This document shows, piece after piece, positions 42,814-51,937 of a DNA stretch of 64,000 bases. The translations under genes were made by a program, and so were the position numbers. Below the pieces are notes generated by a model. The model had not been told where the DNA came from, did no database searches, and was given only the letters and a program-made list of their open reading frames with translations. Source of the stretch: Nocardia brasiliensis (GTDB lineage Bacteria; Actinomycetota; Actinomycetes; Mycobacteriales; Mycobacteriaceae); NCBI RefSeq assembly GCF_011801125.1, contig NZ_CP046171.1, positions 3,720,001 to 3,784,000 of the forward strand, read 5' to 3'. How positions within the stretch are numbered: position 1 is the first letter of the stretch; each line of letters begins with the position of its first letter.

Positions 42814-43905
42814 TCAGGCGGTGAAGAGCGGGTCGGCGGGCAGACGGCGGGAGTCGCTCGGGACCGGCGTGGCGTAGTTGTAGTCGAACAGGCTCGACGG
42901 GTCCGGATGCGGGCTGGCATCGGCGAATTCCACCGCGGCGGCCACACTTTCGGCCACTTCCTGTTCGATCTCGGTCAGCGCTTGTTCGGTGAGCACGGCC
43001 GCGCTCAGCAATCGCTGCTGCCACAGCGCGATCGGATCGTGCTCGCGTGCCGTGGCGACCGCCTCGGTGCTGCGGTATTTCGCCGGGTCCACCACCGAGT
43101 GGCCCTTGAGTCGGTAGCTGACCGCCTCCAGCAGCGCGGGCTTGCCTTCGCGGCGGGCGGCCTCGATCAGTTCGCTCGCCGTATCACGCACAGCGAGTAC
43201 GTCGGTGCCGTCCACCCGCTCGCCCCGCATGCGGTAGGCGGCGGCGCGCTTCCACAGATCCGGTTCGGCCGAGGAGTTCTCGACCGTGGTGCCCATGCCG
43301 GTCTGGTTGTTGATCACCAGGAAGACCACCGGAAGCCGCCACAGGGCAGCGATATTGAGCGATTCGTGGAACGCGCCGATATTGGTGGTGCCCTCGCCCA
43401 TCTGGCACACCACCACGTCGTCCCCGCCGCGGTAGTCGATGGCCAGTGCCGCGCCGATGGCCAACGGCACCTGTCCGCCCACGATGGCGTAACCGCCGAG
43501 CAGCCGGGTCGCGGTGTCATACATGTGCATCGACCCGCCCCAGCCCTTCGAGGTGCCGGTCGCGCGGCCGTACAGCTCGGCCATCACTCGGCCCGGCTCG
43601 ATGCCCTTGGTCAGGGCGTAGCCGTGCTCGCGGTAATTGGTGAACAGGTAGTCGGTGGGGCGCATCGCGGCGCCGAGGCCGACCACGGTGGCCTCCTCGC
43701 CGAGATTGAGGTGGCAGTAGCCGCCGATCTTGGCCTGCTGGTAGCTCTGTGCGGTGCGCTCCTCGAAGCGCCGCACGAACAGCATGTCGCGGAACAGGCC
43801 GCGCAAGGTCGTGGGATCCTCGGCGGCGAACGGTGATTCGGCGGCGACGGGGGCCTGCTTGGTGGTTCGCCGGGTGGTCTTGCGCGCGGCGCTCGCTGTG
43901 GTCAT
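42814..43905 (-). CDS. 2-oxoacid dehydrogenase E1 component, alpha subunit (pyruvate/acetoin type)
   Basis: This 363-residue thiamine-diphosphate enzyme has VVCQMGEGTTNIGAFHESLNIAALWRLPVVFLVINN, the complete ThDP-binding motif (GDG replaced by GEG), plus GWGGSMHMYD and SYRLKGHSVVDP. The GEG variant keeps a carboxylate at that position. Substrate choice between pyruvate and acetoin cannot be made by eye. AGGAG precedes the ATG. Confidence 0.93.
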   Translation of the reverse strand: MTTASAARKTTRRTTKQAPVAAESPFAAEDPTTLRGLFRDMLFVRRFEERTAQSYQQAKIGGYCHLNLGEEATVVGLGAAMRPTDYLFTNYREHGYALTKGIEPGRVMAELYGRATGTSKGWGGSMHMYDTATRLLGGYAIVGGQVPLAIGAALAIDYRGGDDVVVCQMGEGTTNIGAFHESLNIAALWRLPVVFLVINNQTGMGTTVENSSAEPDLWKRAAAYRMRGERVDGTDVLAVRDTASELIEAARREGKPALLEAVSYRLKGHSVVDPAKYRSTEAVATAREHDPIALWQQRLLSAAVLTEQALTEIEQEVAESVAAAVEFADASPHPDPSSLFDYNYATPVPSDSRRLPADPLFTA

Positions 43906-43914
43906 CTCCGGCTC

Positions 43915-45366
43915 CTAACGCTTTTTCCGCGGCGCGATGTGCACCGGCAGGCCGAGTCCGGCCAACGCCGTCTCCATGCCGATCTCGCCGAGGGTGGGGT
44001 GGGCGTGGATGGTGTCGGCCAACTCGTCGAGCGTCGCCTCGAGCGAGATGGCCAGTGCGCCCTCGGTGATCAGGTCACTGGCCGACGGGCCGATGATGTG
44101 CACGCCGAGCACTTCCCGATGCCGCTGTCCGGCAACGATCTTCATGATGCCCTCGGTCTCGCCGAAGGTCTTCGCGCGGCCGAGCGCGGCGAACGGGAAC
44201 TTGGCGGTGATCACCTCGTGGCCGACCGCCCGCGCGGCCGCCTCGGTCAAGCCGACGCTCGCGATCTCGGGATGGGTGAAGGTCGCGGCCGGGATCACGG
44301 TGTAGTCGATGTGCGCGTCGTGCCCGGCGATCACATCGGCCGCGGTGATGCCTTGATGCGAGGCGACATGGGCGAGCAGCGCCCGGCCGGTCACGTCGCC
44401 GATGGCGTAGACGTGCTCGACGCCGGTGCGCAGCTGGTCGTCGACCTCGATGAAACCCCGTGCGTCCGTGCCGATGCCGGCGATGTCCAGGCCCAGGTCG
44501 GCGGTGTTGGGCCGACGGCCGACGCCGACGAGCACCACGTCGGCGGTGATGTCCTGCGGCTTCGGACCACCGACCGTCACCCGCAGTCCGTCGTCCTGCG
44601 CGATCGCGGTGACGGTGGCTCCGGTCAGCACGGTGATGCCGCGTTTGCGGAAGGAGCGGCCGAGCGTGTCGCCGATCTCCTTGTCCTCCAGCGGAACCAG
44701 CCGATCCTGCATCTCCACGACGGTGACCTGGCTGCCGAACGTGGCGAACAGGCTCGCCCATTCCGCGCCGACCGCGCTGCCGCCGATGACGACCAGCCGC
44801 CGCGGCACCTCGGTGAGCCCGAACGCGCCGTCGGAGGTGACGACGCCGGGCAGGTCCGCGCCCGGGATGGGCAGCAGTGCGGGGACCGAGCCGGTCGCGA
44901 CGATCACGTCGCGCGCGCTGACCTGGCGCACCGCCGCGCCGGGGGCGGCGGCGTAGCGGGGTCCGCCCTCGAAGATGGGCGACGCGCCGGTCTCGTGCAC
45001 CTCGACCGTGGTCGGTCCGACGAACCGGGCGTGGCCCTCGATCACCGTCACGCCGTTGGCCTTCAGCAGGCCCGCGACGCCGTCGGTGAGTTCCTTGACG
45101 ACGCCGTCCTTGCGCTGACGCACGGCCGCGAAGTCGAAGCGCACGTTGTCGGCGTAGACGCCGAATTCCGCTGCGGCGGAGAGGGTGTGGAACACCTCCG
45201 CGGAACGCAACATCGCCTTGGTCGGGATGCAACCCCAGTTCAGGCACACGCCGCCCGGGCGCTCCTTCTCCACCAGACCGACCCGGAGCCCGCGCTGCGC
45301 GCCCCGGATGGCGGCCACGTAGCCGCCTGGTCCGCCGCCGATCACCAGTAGATCGAATTCCAGCAC
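43915..45366 (-). CDS. lpdA: Dihydrolipoamide dehydrogenase (E3)
   Basis: The 483-residue flavoprotein has the FAD loop LVIGGGPGGYVAAI, the redox disulfide Cys41/Cys46 in GGVCLNWGCIPTK, an NAD loop VVIGGSAVGAEWASL, and the C-terminal interface histidine in AHPTLGE. It reoxidises the lipoyl group of E2. The GTG start follows GAGGAG by 8 nt. It is first in the operon, an order that is less usual than E1-first. Confidence 0.95.
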   Translation of the reverse strand: MLEFDLLVIGGGPGGYVAAIRGAQRGLRVGLVEKERPGGVCLNWGCIPTKAMLRSAEVFHTLSAAAEFGVYADNVRFDFAAVRQRKDGVVKELTDGVAGLLKANGVTVIEGHARFVGPTTVEVHETGASPIFEGGPRYAAAPGAAVRQVSARDVIVATGSVPALLPIPGADLPGVVTSDGAFGLTEVPRRLVVIGGSAVGAEWASLFATFGSQVTVVEMQDRLVPLEDKEIGDTLGRSFRKRGITVLTGATVTAIAQDDGLRVTVGGPKPQDITADVVLVGVGRRPNTADLGLDIAGIGTDARGFIEVDDQLRTGVEHVYAIGDVTGRALLAHVASHQGITAADVIAGHDAHIDYTVIPAATFTHPEIASVGLTEAAARAVGHEVITAKFPFAALGRAKTFGETEGIMKIVAGQRHREVLGVHIIGPSASDLITEGALAISLEATLDELADTIHAHPTLGEIGMETALAGLGLPVHIAPRKKR

Positions 45367-45530
45367 TCGTGGTGCTCCTCATCTCGACGATTAGCGACCC
45401 GGCCGGGTTGTGGCGTGGGTCGTTCTGTCGAGTCTTGTGGGCCGTGATTGCCCAAGCAATTTGCCCGAAGCCCAGAAATTCGCGGCCGAAAATGGGCGGA
45501 GTGCACAACGAGCGCGGTGACCGGCCGTGC

Positions 45531-46727
45531 TCAGCTCGATCCGGTCACGCCCAGCTCTAGCGCGGCCAGTGCCAAGGAAAGCTCCAGGTAGGAACGTTGT
45601 CCCTCGAGCGGTCGGCCGAGCAGTGTCGAGATCCGGTGCAGCCGGTTGATGACCGTGTTGCGGTGGCAGTGCAGCAGTGGCGCGGCATTGGCGGCCGAGC
45701 AGTTCTCGGCAAGCCAGGTGGCGAGCGTCTCCAGCAGGGTCTCCCGCTCCCGGTCGGGCAGAGCGAGCACGGGACCGAGTGCGCGCGTGACGAGCAACTC
45801 GGTCAGGTCGGGGGAGCGCAGCAGCATGGCCTCGGGGTAGCGCTCCTCCAGTAGCACCAAACCTGTTGCGTCCGTGGGCAATGTCTCCAGGGCGAGCAGC
45901 GCCAGCGCGTGCGCGGTCTCGATCTGCGCCAGGCCGGGCACCGGTGGCGAGGCCGCGGCGCCGCCTCGGATGCGCGAGCGGATCTGTTGCAGCACAGCGG
46001 AACTGTCGTGCCGGTCGAGTGAGACGAGGCCGACCGTGGTGTCCACCCGGTCGTGCCACACCGAGCGAATGCCCAAGGCCGCCAACGCCGTCTCGGTGCC
46101 CAGTTGCACGGCGGGACGGGTGCCGCGCACCGCGACCACGAGGTAGGCGCCGTGCGCAGGCAGGTTGAGCTCGCGGGCGGCACGGGCGGCGAAGGTCGCG
46201 TCGTGCGCGCGTCCGGCGAGCAGGTCCTCGATCAGCCCGTGCCTGCGGCGCTCGTCGCGGCGCACCTGCTCGTGCTCGGTATTGCGATAGGAGGTGACCA
46301 GCGCCGAGGACATACCGTCGATGACCGACCAGGTGGCCGCGCCGATCTCCCGGAGCTGTCCCGGGGCCAGGTCGTCGGCGCGATCGAGCAGTGCCTCCCA
46401 GACGATCTGCCCGCCGAGCCGGAAGGTCCGCAGCATCACCTCGAGCGGCACGCCCTGCGCCGCCCGGTTGCGTCCGATGGCGGCGGCGACGTCGTCACGG
46501 TCGGGCACGCTGACGTCCCCGGCGAGCAGATCCAGCACCCTGGTCAGGTAGCTGCGGCAGCCGTTGCGCAGATCCTCCCGGCTGACCGGTGAATAGTCGG
46601 TCCACTCCGGGATATCGGTGAAGATCGCCGACATCAGCCGCCGCGTCAGCACCGGAACCTCGGCACGGCACACCGCCGCCAACTGCCGCAGACCCGGCGT
46701 CGGGCCGGTGTGCTCGGGTACCGCCAT
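45531..46727 (-). CDS. PucR/CdaR-type transcriptional regulator
   Basis: The protein (398 residues from ATG 46727) has an N-terminal sensory region, a GGDEF-like middle domain and a C-terminal PucR helix-turn-helix with the hallmark LHCHRNTVINRLHRISTLLGRPL. It lies 164 nt upstream of the E3 gene on the same strand, so it is the likely regulator of the dehydrogenase operon. No strong ribosome site marks the start; a GTG at 46769 would add 14 residues. Confidence 0.87.
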   Translation of the reverse strand: MAVPEHTGPTPGLRQLAAVCRAEVPVLTRRLMSAIFTDIPEWTDYSPVSREDLRNGCRSYLTRVLDLLAGDVSVPDRDDVAAAIGRNRAAQGVPLEVMLRTFRLGGQIVWEALLDRADDLAPGQLREIGAATWSVIDGMSSALVTSYRNTEHEQVRRDERRRHGLIEDLLAGRAHDATFAARAARELNLPAHGAYLVVAVRGTRPAVQLGTETALAALGIRSVWHDRVDTTVGLVSLDRHDSSAVLQQIRSRIRGGAAASPPVPGLAQIETAHALALLALETLPTDATGLVLLEERYPEAMLLRSPDLTELLVTRALGPVLALPDRERETLLETLATWLAENCSAANAAPLLHCHRNTVINRLHRISTLLGRPLEGQRSYLELSLALAALELGVTGSS

Positions 46728-46780
46728 AGGCGTACACGCTACGCCGTCGGTGATTCCGGCAGCCGACACGTGTTGGGCGG

Positions 46781-46845
46781 TTGATCACCAGGTAATGGCG
46801 GCGGCGGCTACTCGGGCGATGCCGCCACCACTACCTGGTGATCGA
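46781..46845 (-). terminator. Long inverted repeat between the hydrolase and PucR genes
   Basis: Two 25-nt arms, 46781-46805 and 46821-46845, pair in 22 of 25 positions across a 15-nt spacer; each contains GATCACCAGGTA or its complement. It starts 23 nt after the hydrolase stop, so it can end that gene, but it could equally be an operator for the PucR-type gene. No T-run follows. Confidence 0.55.
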
Positions 46846-46868
46846 CTGATCAGATCGTGCGCGGCGTG

Positions 46869-47663
46869 TCACCGGGCGAGGCGGCGGGCGAAGAACTCGG
46901 TGAGGGCGGCGTCCACGGCGCGGGCCTCGGGTGATTGCGGCGCGGGGTCGAGGCCGGGCTCCTCGGCCAGGGGATGGGCGAGGCCGGGGATGGAACAGAA
47001 TTCGGCGTCGGCGCCGACGGCCTCGACGAGGCGGGTTGCGTCGGCGCGCAGGGCGGGATGGTCGAGTTCGCCGCTGACGACGAGCAGGGGTGCGCGTCCG
47101 GCGAGCAGGCCTGCCTTGGCGATGAAATCCAGGCTGTCGGCGGCCTTTTCGGAGTCGGCGTCATAGGGGTATGGACCGGGGAACAGATCGACGACCGAGC
47201 GGATGTCGATGGCGCCGTTCACGATGGCGGCCGCGCAGACCGGGATGTCGGTCTCGGTGAGGACGTGCAACGCGACGGACGCACCGAGCGAACCACCGAG
47301 CACGCCGATCGGGCCGCTGTCCACCGGCAGTTGGGTGCGCAGCGCGGCGAGGGCGGCCGGGAACTCCTCGGTCGCCTGCCGCACGAACGGGTACAGGAAC
47401 GACATCAGCGCGTCCTCGTTGGCGAGGGCGACGATGGCGTCGGTGCTGCCGTCGACCATGCGCGCCCCGCACATCGGCATGCCGAGGTGTACCCGCCACG
47501 CGGGCAGGCCGTCCATCGGGAGCGCGGCGGCGAACGCGGCATCGGTGCGCGGCGCGTCCAGCATGTGCCAGGTGACGATCATCGGCGCGGTGGCGGTGTC
47601 CGCGGCGGGCGGTAACGCGGTGAACGGCACGCCCGCGGCCATCCCGGTGATCGATGCGGTCAT
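46869..47663 (-). CDS. Alpha/beta hydrolase
   Basis: The 264-residue protein has a hydrolase fold with nucleophile motif GVLGGSLGASVAL near residue 121, an acidic residue in VVSGELDHPAL and a histidine in PGLAHPL near residue 225, giving a complete Ser-Asp-His triad. Its size resembles dienelactone-hydrolase-like or dipeptidyl-peptidase-like esterases; the substrate is unknown. ATG 47663 is chosen because GTGGGG precedes it. The inverted repeat lies directly downstream. Confidence 0.8.
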   Translation of the reverse strand: MTASITGMAAGVPFTALPPAADTATAPMIVTWHMLDAPRTDAAFAAALPMDGLPAWRVHLGMPMCGARMVDGSTDAIVALANEDALMSFLYPFVRQATEEFPAALAALRTQLPVDSGPIGVLGGSLGASVALHVLTETDIPVCAAAIVNGAIDIRSVVDLFPGPYPYDADSEKAADSLDFIAKAGLLAGRAPLLVVSGELDHPALRADATRLVEAVGADAEFCSIPGLAHPLAEEPGLDPAPQSPEARAVDAALTEFFARRLAR

Positions 47664-47711
47664 GCGCCCCACGGTAGAGCTGTCGCGGTGATATCGGAAT
47701 CCGTTGTGCTA

Positions 47712-48180
47712 TCAGCGAAATCGGTGTGTCGCTGCCGCGTGATCGCGGCCAACGCGGCTACGGGCGCGCGTGCACACGGGTGGGGCGCCGGGCTCCAGTA
47801 GTCGCTTGGGGTGCATGCCGTCCACCTGCCCGATGAACGGCGGATGGATGCTGTAGCCGAGCATGCGGCGGATGCCCTCCGACACCGCGCGCACGGTGTC
47901 GCGGGTGATCGAGAGCGTGAACGCCTCCTGCGGCCGCAACCACGGCTCGCAGTATCGCGCGGTGACCGCCAGGCGCGGCTGTGTCGAACGGTTCGCGCCG
48001 CCGCCGTGCCAGAGGGTACCGAGGAAGAACACACACGACCCCGCCCGCATCACCACCGGGGCCCGCTCGGACGCCCCGGGCACGCGCTGCCCCCATCGGT
48101 GGCTGCCCGCGATGATGTCGGTGGCGCCGTTGTCGGCGGTGAAGTCGTCGATCGCCCAGATCGTCGCGGCGCCGAGGGCG
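47712..48180 (-). pseudogene. Phytanoyl-CoA dioxygenase (PhyH) family, C-terminal fragment
   Basis: The - strand encodes ATIWAIDDFTADNGATDII, GSHRWGQRVPG, SCVFFLGTLWHGGGANRS and PRLAVTARYCEPW. These match the C-terminal half of PhyH dioxygenases, including the distal iron-binding His (LWHGGG) and the 2-oxoglutarate-binding Arg. The N-terminal half with the HxD iron motif is absent, and upstream codons lose similarity near 48180 with no start codon in place. A family member would need about 250-290 residues; only about 150 remain. It is therefore a 5'-truncated gene. Confidence 0.7.
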
Positions 48181-48371
48181 GCACGCCGCCACCCCGGAAC
48201 ACGCCGCCGACCTGTTGTTGCGACCGACCGCCGCCGCGCTCGGGCTGGTGCGCGCCGACGCGGACGAGTGAAACACCGCCGCCGGGTGCGGTGCCCGCGC
48301 CGCCGTCACGGCGCAAGGGTCGGCGTGACGGCATCCGTCGCGCCCTGCTCGGGGCTCGTACGATGGCGGGC

Positions 48372-49202
48372 ATGTCGGAGGTGCCGTTTCGAATCGGTGC
48401 GACCGCGGTGGCGGTCGCGGTGCCCGCGGTGCGGCAGGTGGCCGGTGTCAGCATGGCCGGATTTCGCGGGCGCGCAACGAGTCCGGTGGAATTGCCCGTC
48501 GTGCCGTATCCGGCGGTGACGATCTTTCTCGATTTCGGGGACATGCGGATGATCGACGCGGCCGGTGCGACGGTGCGCGGCAGCAGTGTCGTCGGCCTCA
48601 CCCCCGGCAATGTGCGCGGGGCGGGGCGCGAGGTCGACCTCTTGCAGATTCGATTGTCTCCGGTACTGGCTCAGGCGATTTCAGGCGCCGCGGCCCAGTC
48701 CGGCGGGGCGGTTGTCGCTTTCGAGGAGCTGTGGGGTCGCGACGCCGCACGACTGGAGGAGCGACTGCGTGCGGGTTCCTGGGCCGAGCGGTTCGCGCTG
48801 GCCGAGACCGCGATCGCGCTGCGACAGCGGCAAGGCCGTCCGGCCGATCCGGAACTTGCCTGGGCGTGGCGGCGAATCGTGCGGAGCCACGGGCGGATTC
48901 GGGTCGAGGGGCTGGCAGGCGAACTCGGCTGGAGTCGCAAGCGACTGTGGTCGAGATTCCGATCCCAGCTCGGTGTGACACCCAAGAAGGCCGCGCGGTT
49001 GGTGCGGTTCGATCATGCGGCGCATCGCCTCGCGAGCGGTATCGGCGCCGCTCGGGTATCGGCCGAATGCGGCTATGCCGACCAGTCGCATCTGCATCGC
49101 GACGCCAAAACCTTTGCCGGACTGACGCCAACGGCCCTCGCCGCCGCGCCGTGGCTGGAGGTCGACCCGGTCGCCTGGGCGGCGCCGCAGTACGCCGGTT
49201 GA
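48372..49202 (+). CDS. AraC-family transcriptional regulator
   Basis: The 276-residue protein has an N-terminal sensing domain and a C-terminal AraC helix-turn-helix pair: IRVEGLAGELGWSRKRLWSRF then ARVSAECGYADQSHLHRDAKTFAGLTP, the conserved second helix region. Its inducer is unknown. In-frame ATGs lie at 48363 and 48372; homologues tend to start at MSEVPF-like sequence, so 48372 is used. A hairpin follows the stop. Confidence 0.86.
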   Translation: MSEVPFRIGATAVAVAVPAVRQVAGVSMAGFRGRATSPVELPVVPYPAVTIFLDFGDMRMIDAAGATVRGSSVVGLTPGNVRGAGREVDLLQIRLSPVLAQAISGAAAQSGGAVVAFEELWGRDAARLEERLRAGSWAERFALAETAIALRQRQGRPADPELAWAWRRIVRSHGRIRVEGLAGELGWSRKRLWSRFRSQLGVTPKKAARLVRFDHAAHRLASGIGAARVSAECGYADQSHLHRDAKTFAGLTPTALAAAPWLEVDPVAWAAPQYAG

Positions 49203-49220
49203 CCGGCGGGTTTCGACGGG

Positions 49221-49249
49221 CGCGGGCTGTGCGGACCAGCACAGCCGCG
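49221..49249 (+). terminator. Hairpin after the AraC-family gene
   Basis: GGCTGTGC (49225-49232) and GCACAGCC (49239-49246) form a perfect 8-bp stem with a 6-nt loop. CGC/GCG can extend it by 3 bp past one bulged G. It begins 19 nt after the stop. Confidence 0.65.
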
Positions 49250-49356
49250 TCGGGCGGTCGAACGGGGCTATCATCCGGTTTGAAGCTTGGGCGAGCTCGA
49301 TCAGGGAATTCTCGCGAAAAGTACCAACCGATAATTCAACGATACTGTGAACTCAC

Positions 49357-49908
49357 ATGAGCATCGCGGAACAGAGTGAATCGATCGCGCTGAGCATGGC
49401 CGAGTTGCGCGAGGTCACCGCGTACGCCCTGGCCTGTGCGGACCCCGCGGTGCCGCTCTTCGAGCGCGAGTGCCCGGACGATCCGCGGGTGCGCGCCGTG
49501 GTCGAGCAGGCCCGCGCGTTCGCCGCCGGTGGCAAGCGGACCAAGGCGATTCGCGTGACCGCGCTGGCGGCGCATCGGGCGGCCTGGGCCGCAGCGGCGC
49601 ACGGGCGGCCGATCGCCGCCGCCGCGGCACACGCCGCGGGAGCCACGGGTTCGTCGGCCTACCTGCACCCGCTGGCCAAAGCCACGCAGGTCTGGCACAT
49701 CCTGGGCGCGGCCGCGTACACGGCCGCGGCGCTCGAGCTCGCGGCGGGCGGCGACGAATCGGTGGGCACCGCCTATCTCGATACGGCCCGAGAATTGGCC
49801 GGTCCCTTCCTGATCGGTGTGCTGTCGCGCTATCCGCGCGCACCAGGCGGTCGTGGCAGGGCGGGTGAGCTGGTGCGCAGTCTGGACCACGCGTTGCGAG
49901 CGGGGTGA
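49357..49908 (+). CDS. Imm5-like putative immunity protein
   Basis: The 183-residue helical protein matches, from memory, the actinobacterial Imm5-like family: LREVTAYALACADPAVPLFE, CPDDPRVRAVVEQARAFA, LHPLAKATQVWHILGAAAYTA and VLSRYPRAPGG. Members are listed as putative immunity proteins of toxin systems, but many are lone genes and the role is unproven. No toxin gene is visible beside it. No clear ribosome site precedes the ATG; the transcript may be leaderless. Confidence 0.7.
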   Translation: MSIAEQSESIALSMAELREVTAYALACADPAVPLFERECPDDPRVRAVVEQARAFAAGGKRTKAIRVTALAAHRAAWAAAAHGRPIAAAAAHAAGATGSSAYLHPLAKATQVWHILGAAAYTAAALELAAGGDESVGTAYLDTARELAGPFLIGVLSRYPRAPGGRGRAGELVRSLDHALRAG

Positions 49909-49986
49909 GCGTGCCCGTTCGTGCGTGGCCGGATTCGCAATGATTGTGTCGTTGACGCCAACGAGCGGCGGCTGCACGATAAGTGC

Positions 49987-50994
49987 ATGTCTTCGCCCCA
50001 CCGCCGCGTGCAACTGGTGGTCTTCGACGGTTTCCAACTGCTCGACCTGGCCGGCCCCGCGGACGTGTTCCACGCCGCGGCCCTGCTCAGCGGGAAGCCG
50101 CTCTATGACGTGGAGGTGGTGGCTGCGCGGGCGGGCTCGGTGCGCGCGCTCAACGGCATCGAGGTGACGGCGCGGGCCATCGGCGACGCCACCCGGCCGG
50201 TGGACACGCTGCTCGTGACCGGTGGTCTGCTGTTCGGATCGGCCCGCGAAGACCCGGATCTGATCGAGGGGATCCGCCAGACCGCGAGCCGGGCTCGGCG
50301 CGTCGGTTCGGTCTGTTCCGGCACGTTCCTGCTGGCCGAGGCCGGTCTGCTGCGCAACCGGACGGTGACGACGCACTGGGCGGGCAGCGGCGGCTTCAGC
50401 GCGCGCTATCCCGACATCCACGTCGAACCCGATCGGATCTACGTGCAGGACGGCCGGATCTGGACCTCGGCGGGCGTGACCGCGGGCATCGACCTCGCGA
50501 TCGCGCTGATCAGCGCCGACCACGGGCCCGATCTCGCCCGCGAGGTGTCACGGTGGCTGGTGGTCTATCTGCACCGGCCCGGCGGGCAGAGCCAGTTCAG
50601 CGCGCCCGTCGCGGCCGGGCCGCCGCGCCTGGAACCGCTGCGCGCCCTTCAGGTCTGGATCGAGGAGAACCTCGCTGCGGATCTCTCGCTGGAAGCACTG
50701 GCCCAGCAGGCGGGCATGAGCACTCGCAATTTCTCCCGCGTCTTCGCCGCCGAACTCGGCACCACACCGGGCCGGTATGTGGAGAGCGTGCGCGTCGCGG
50801 CGGCGCGGCGCCTGCTGGAAACCACCGATTATCCGCTGAGCCGGGTCGCCGTCGCGGTCGGCCTACGCCGCCCCGAAACCCTGTACCGCACTTTTCAACG
50901 ACTGCTCGGGGTGGCGCCGGGGGAGTACCGGGAGCGTTTCGCGCGCCCGCGTGCCGCCGCCGTCGCTGCGGACTTGGAACTCTCCGACGCGTAA
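49987..50994 (+). CDS. GlxA-family regulator (DJ-1/PfpI domain plus AraC helix-turn-helix)
   Basis: The 335-residue protein has a DJ-1/PfpI-like domain (FDGFQLLDLAGPADVF; SVCSGTFLLAEAG with Cys110) over residues 1-200, then an AraC DNA-binding domain (LSLEALAQQAGMSTRNFSRVF; RVAVAVGLRRPETLYRTFQ). GlxA-type regulators often control a neighbouring DJ-1/PfpI enzyme, and one lies 100 nt downstream on the same strand. ATG 49987 is preferred over an upstream frame start. Confidence 0.9.
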   Translation: MSSPHRRVQLVVFDGFQLLDLAGPADVFHAAALLSGKPLYDVEVVAARAGSVRALNGIEVTARAIGDATRPVDTLLVTGGLLFGSAREDPDLIEGIRQTASRARRVGSVCSGTFLLAEAGLLRNRTVTTHWAGSGGFSARYPDIHVEPDRIYVQDGRIWTSAGVTAGIDLAIALISADHGPDLAREVSRWLVVYLHRPGGQSQFSAPVAAGPPRLEPLRALQVWIEENLAADLSLEALAQQAGMSTRNFSRVFAAELGTTPGRYVESVRVAAARRLLETTDYPLSRVAVAVGLRRPETLYRTFQRLLGVAPGEYRERFARPRAAAVAADLELSDA

Positions 50995-51094
50995 TGCCCC
51001 GTCCAAGAACTTCGGCACGTTTCTCGACGGCCTGGGACAAGGCACTAGTGCCGATTCCAGGCGCCAGGATCATCGAACAAAGGGAACAACCATC

Positions 51095-51937
51095 ATGGTC
51101 AACAGCTCTGCGCCGCTCGGATCCGACGGCACGCCGGCAGGCGCGGCGACGGTCGATGCGGCAGCGCCCGAGCCCGCCACCGCCGACGGCGCGATACCCG
51201 CGCACGACGGCGACGGATTGCAGGTCGCCGTGGTCCTCTATCCCGGCATGACCGCGCTGGACGCGATCGGACCGTATGAGCTCCTGCGTCTGGTGCCCGG
51301 CACCGAAATCCGTTTGGTGAGCAACGAAGTCGGGCCGATCATCACCGACAGCGGTGTGCTCGCCCTCGGCGCGACCCACACCTTCGACGAAACACCCACT
51401 CCCGATGTGGTTGTCGTGCCCGGCTCGGGCACCGACACCCCGACCGCGATGGCGAACAAGGGCCTGACCGAGTGGCTGGCCGCGGTCCATCCGCACACCA
51501 AGTGGACCACCTCGGTGTGTTCGGGCGCGCTGATTCTGGCCGCGGCGGGCATCCTGCCGGGTCATCCCGCGACGACGCACTGGTTCGCGCAGAAGCCGAT
51601 GGCGCTGCTCGGCGTGCGGTCGCGCCCAACGGAGCGGATCGTGCGCTCGGGCAAGATCCTCACCGCCGCAGGGGTTTCCGCGGGCATCGACGCCGCGCTG
51701 TGGCTGATCGGGGAGATCTACGGTGCCGAGCGGGCCGAGATCGTCCAGCTGCTGATCGAATACGACCCGCACCCGCCCTACGATTCCGGTCACCCGACGA
51801 AGGCCTCGGCGAAGGTGATGCGCAAGGCCACCGCCGAGATGGTGCGCGACAGCACCAATGTGCGCTCCACGGTCGCGATCGGCACCCTCGGCTGGCAACA
51901 GGCCCTCACCAAGATCCGCGGTAGCAGGCGCCGCTGA
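51095..51937 (+). CDS. DJ-1/PfpI family protein (isonitrile hydratase-like)
   Basis: The 280-residue protein has a long alanine-rich, probably disordered N-terminal extension (residues 1-40), then a DJ-1/PfpI fold with VVLYPGMTALDAIGPYELL and the nucleophile Cys142 in TTSVCSGALILAAAGIL, followed by TAAGVSAGIDAALWL. This pattern is shared with isonitrile (isocyanide) hydratases that convert isonitriles to N-formamides, and with other members of unknown activity. AAAGGGA precedes the ATG. It is probably controlled by the GlxA-type regulator upstream. Confidence 0.8.
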   Translation: MVNSSAPLGSDGTPAGAATVDAAAPEPATADGAIPAHDGDGLQVAVVLYPGMTALDAIGPYELLRLVPGTEIRLVSNEVGPIITDSGVLALGATHTFDETPTPDVVVVPGSGTDTPTAMANKGLTEWLAAVHPHTKWTTSVCSGALILAAAGILPGHPATTHWFAQKPMALLGVRSRPTERIVRSGKILTAAGVSAGIDAALWLIGEIYGAERAEIVQLLIEYDPHPPYDSGHPTKASAKVMRKATAEMVRDSTNVRSTVAIGTLGWQQALTKIRGSRRR

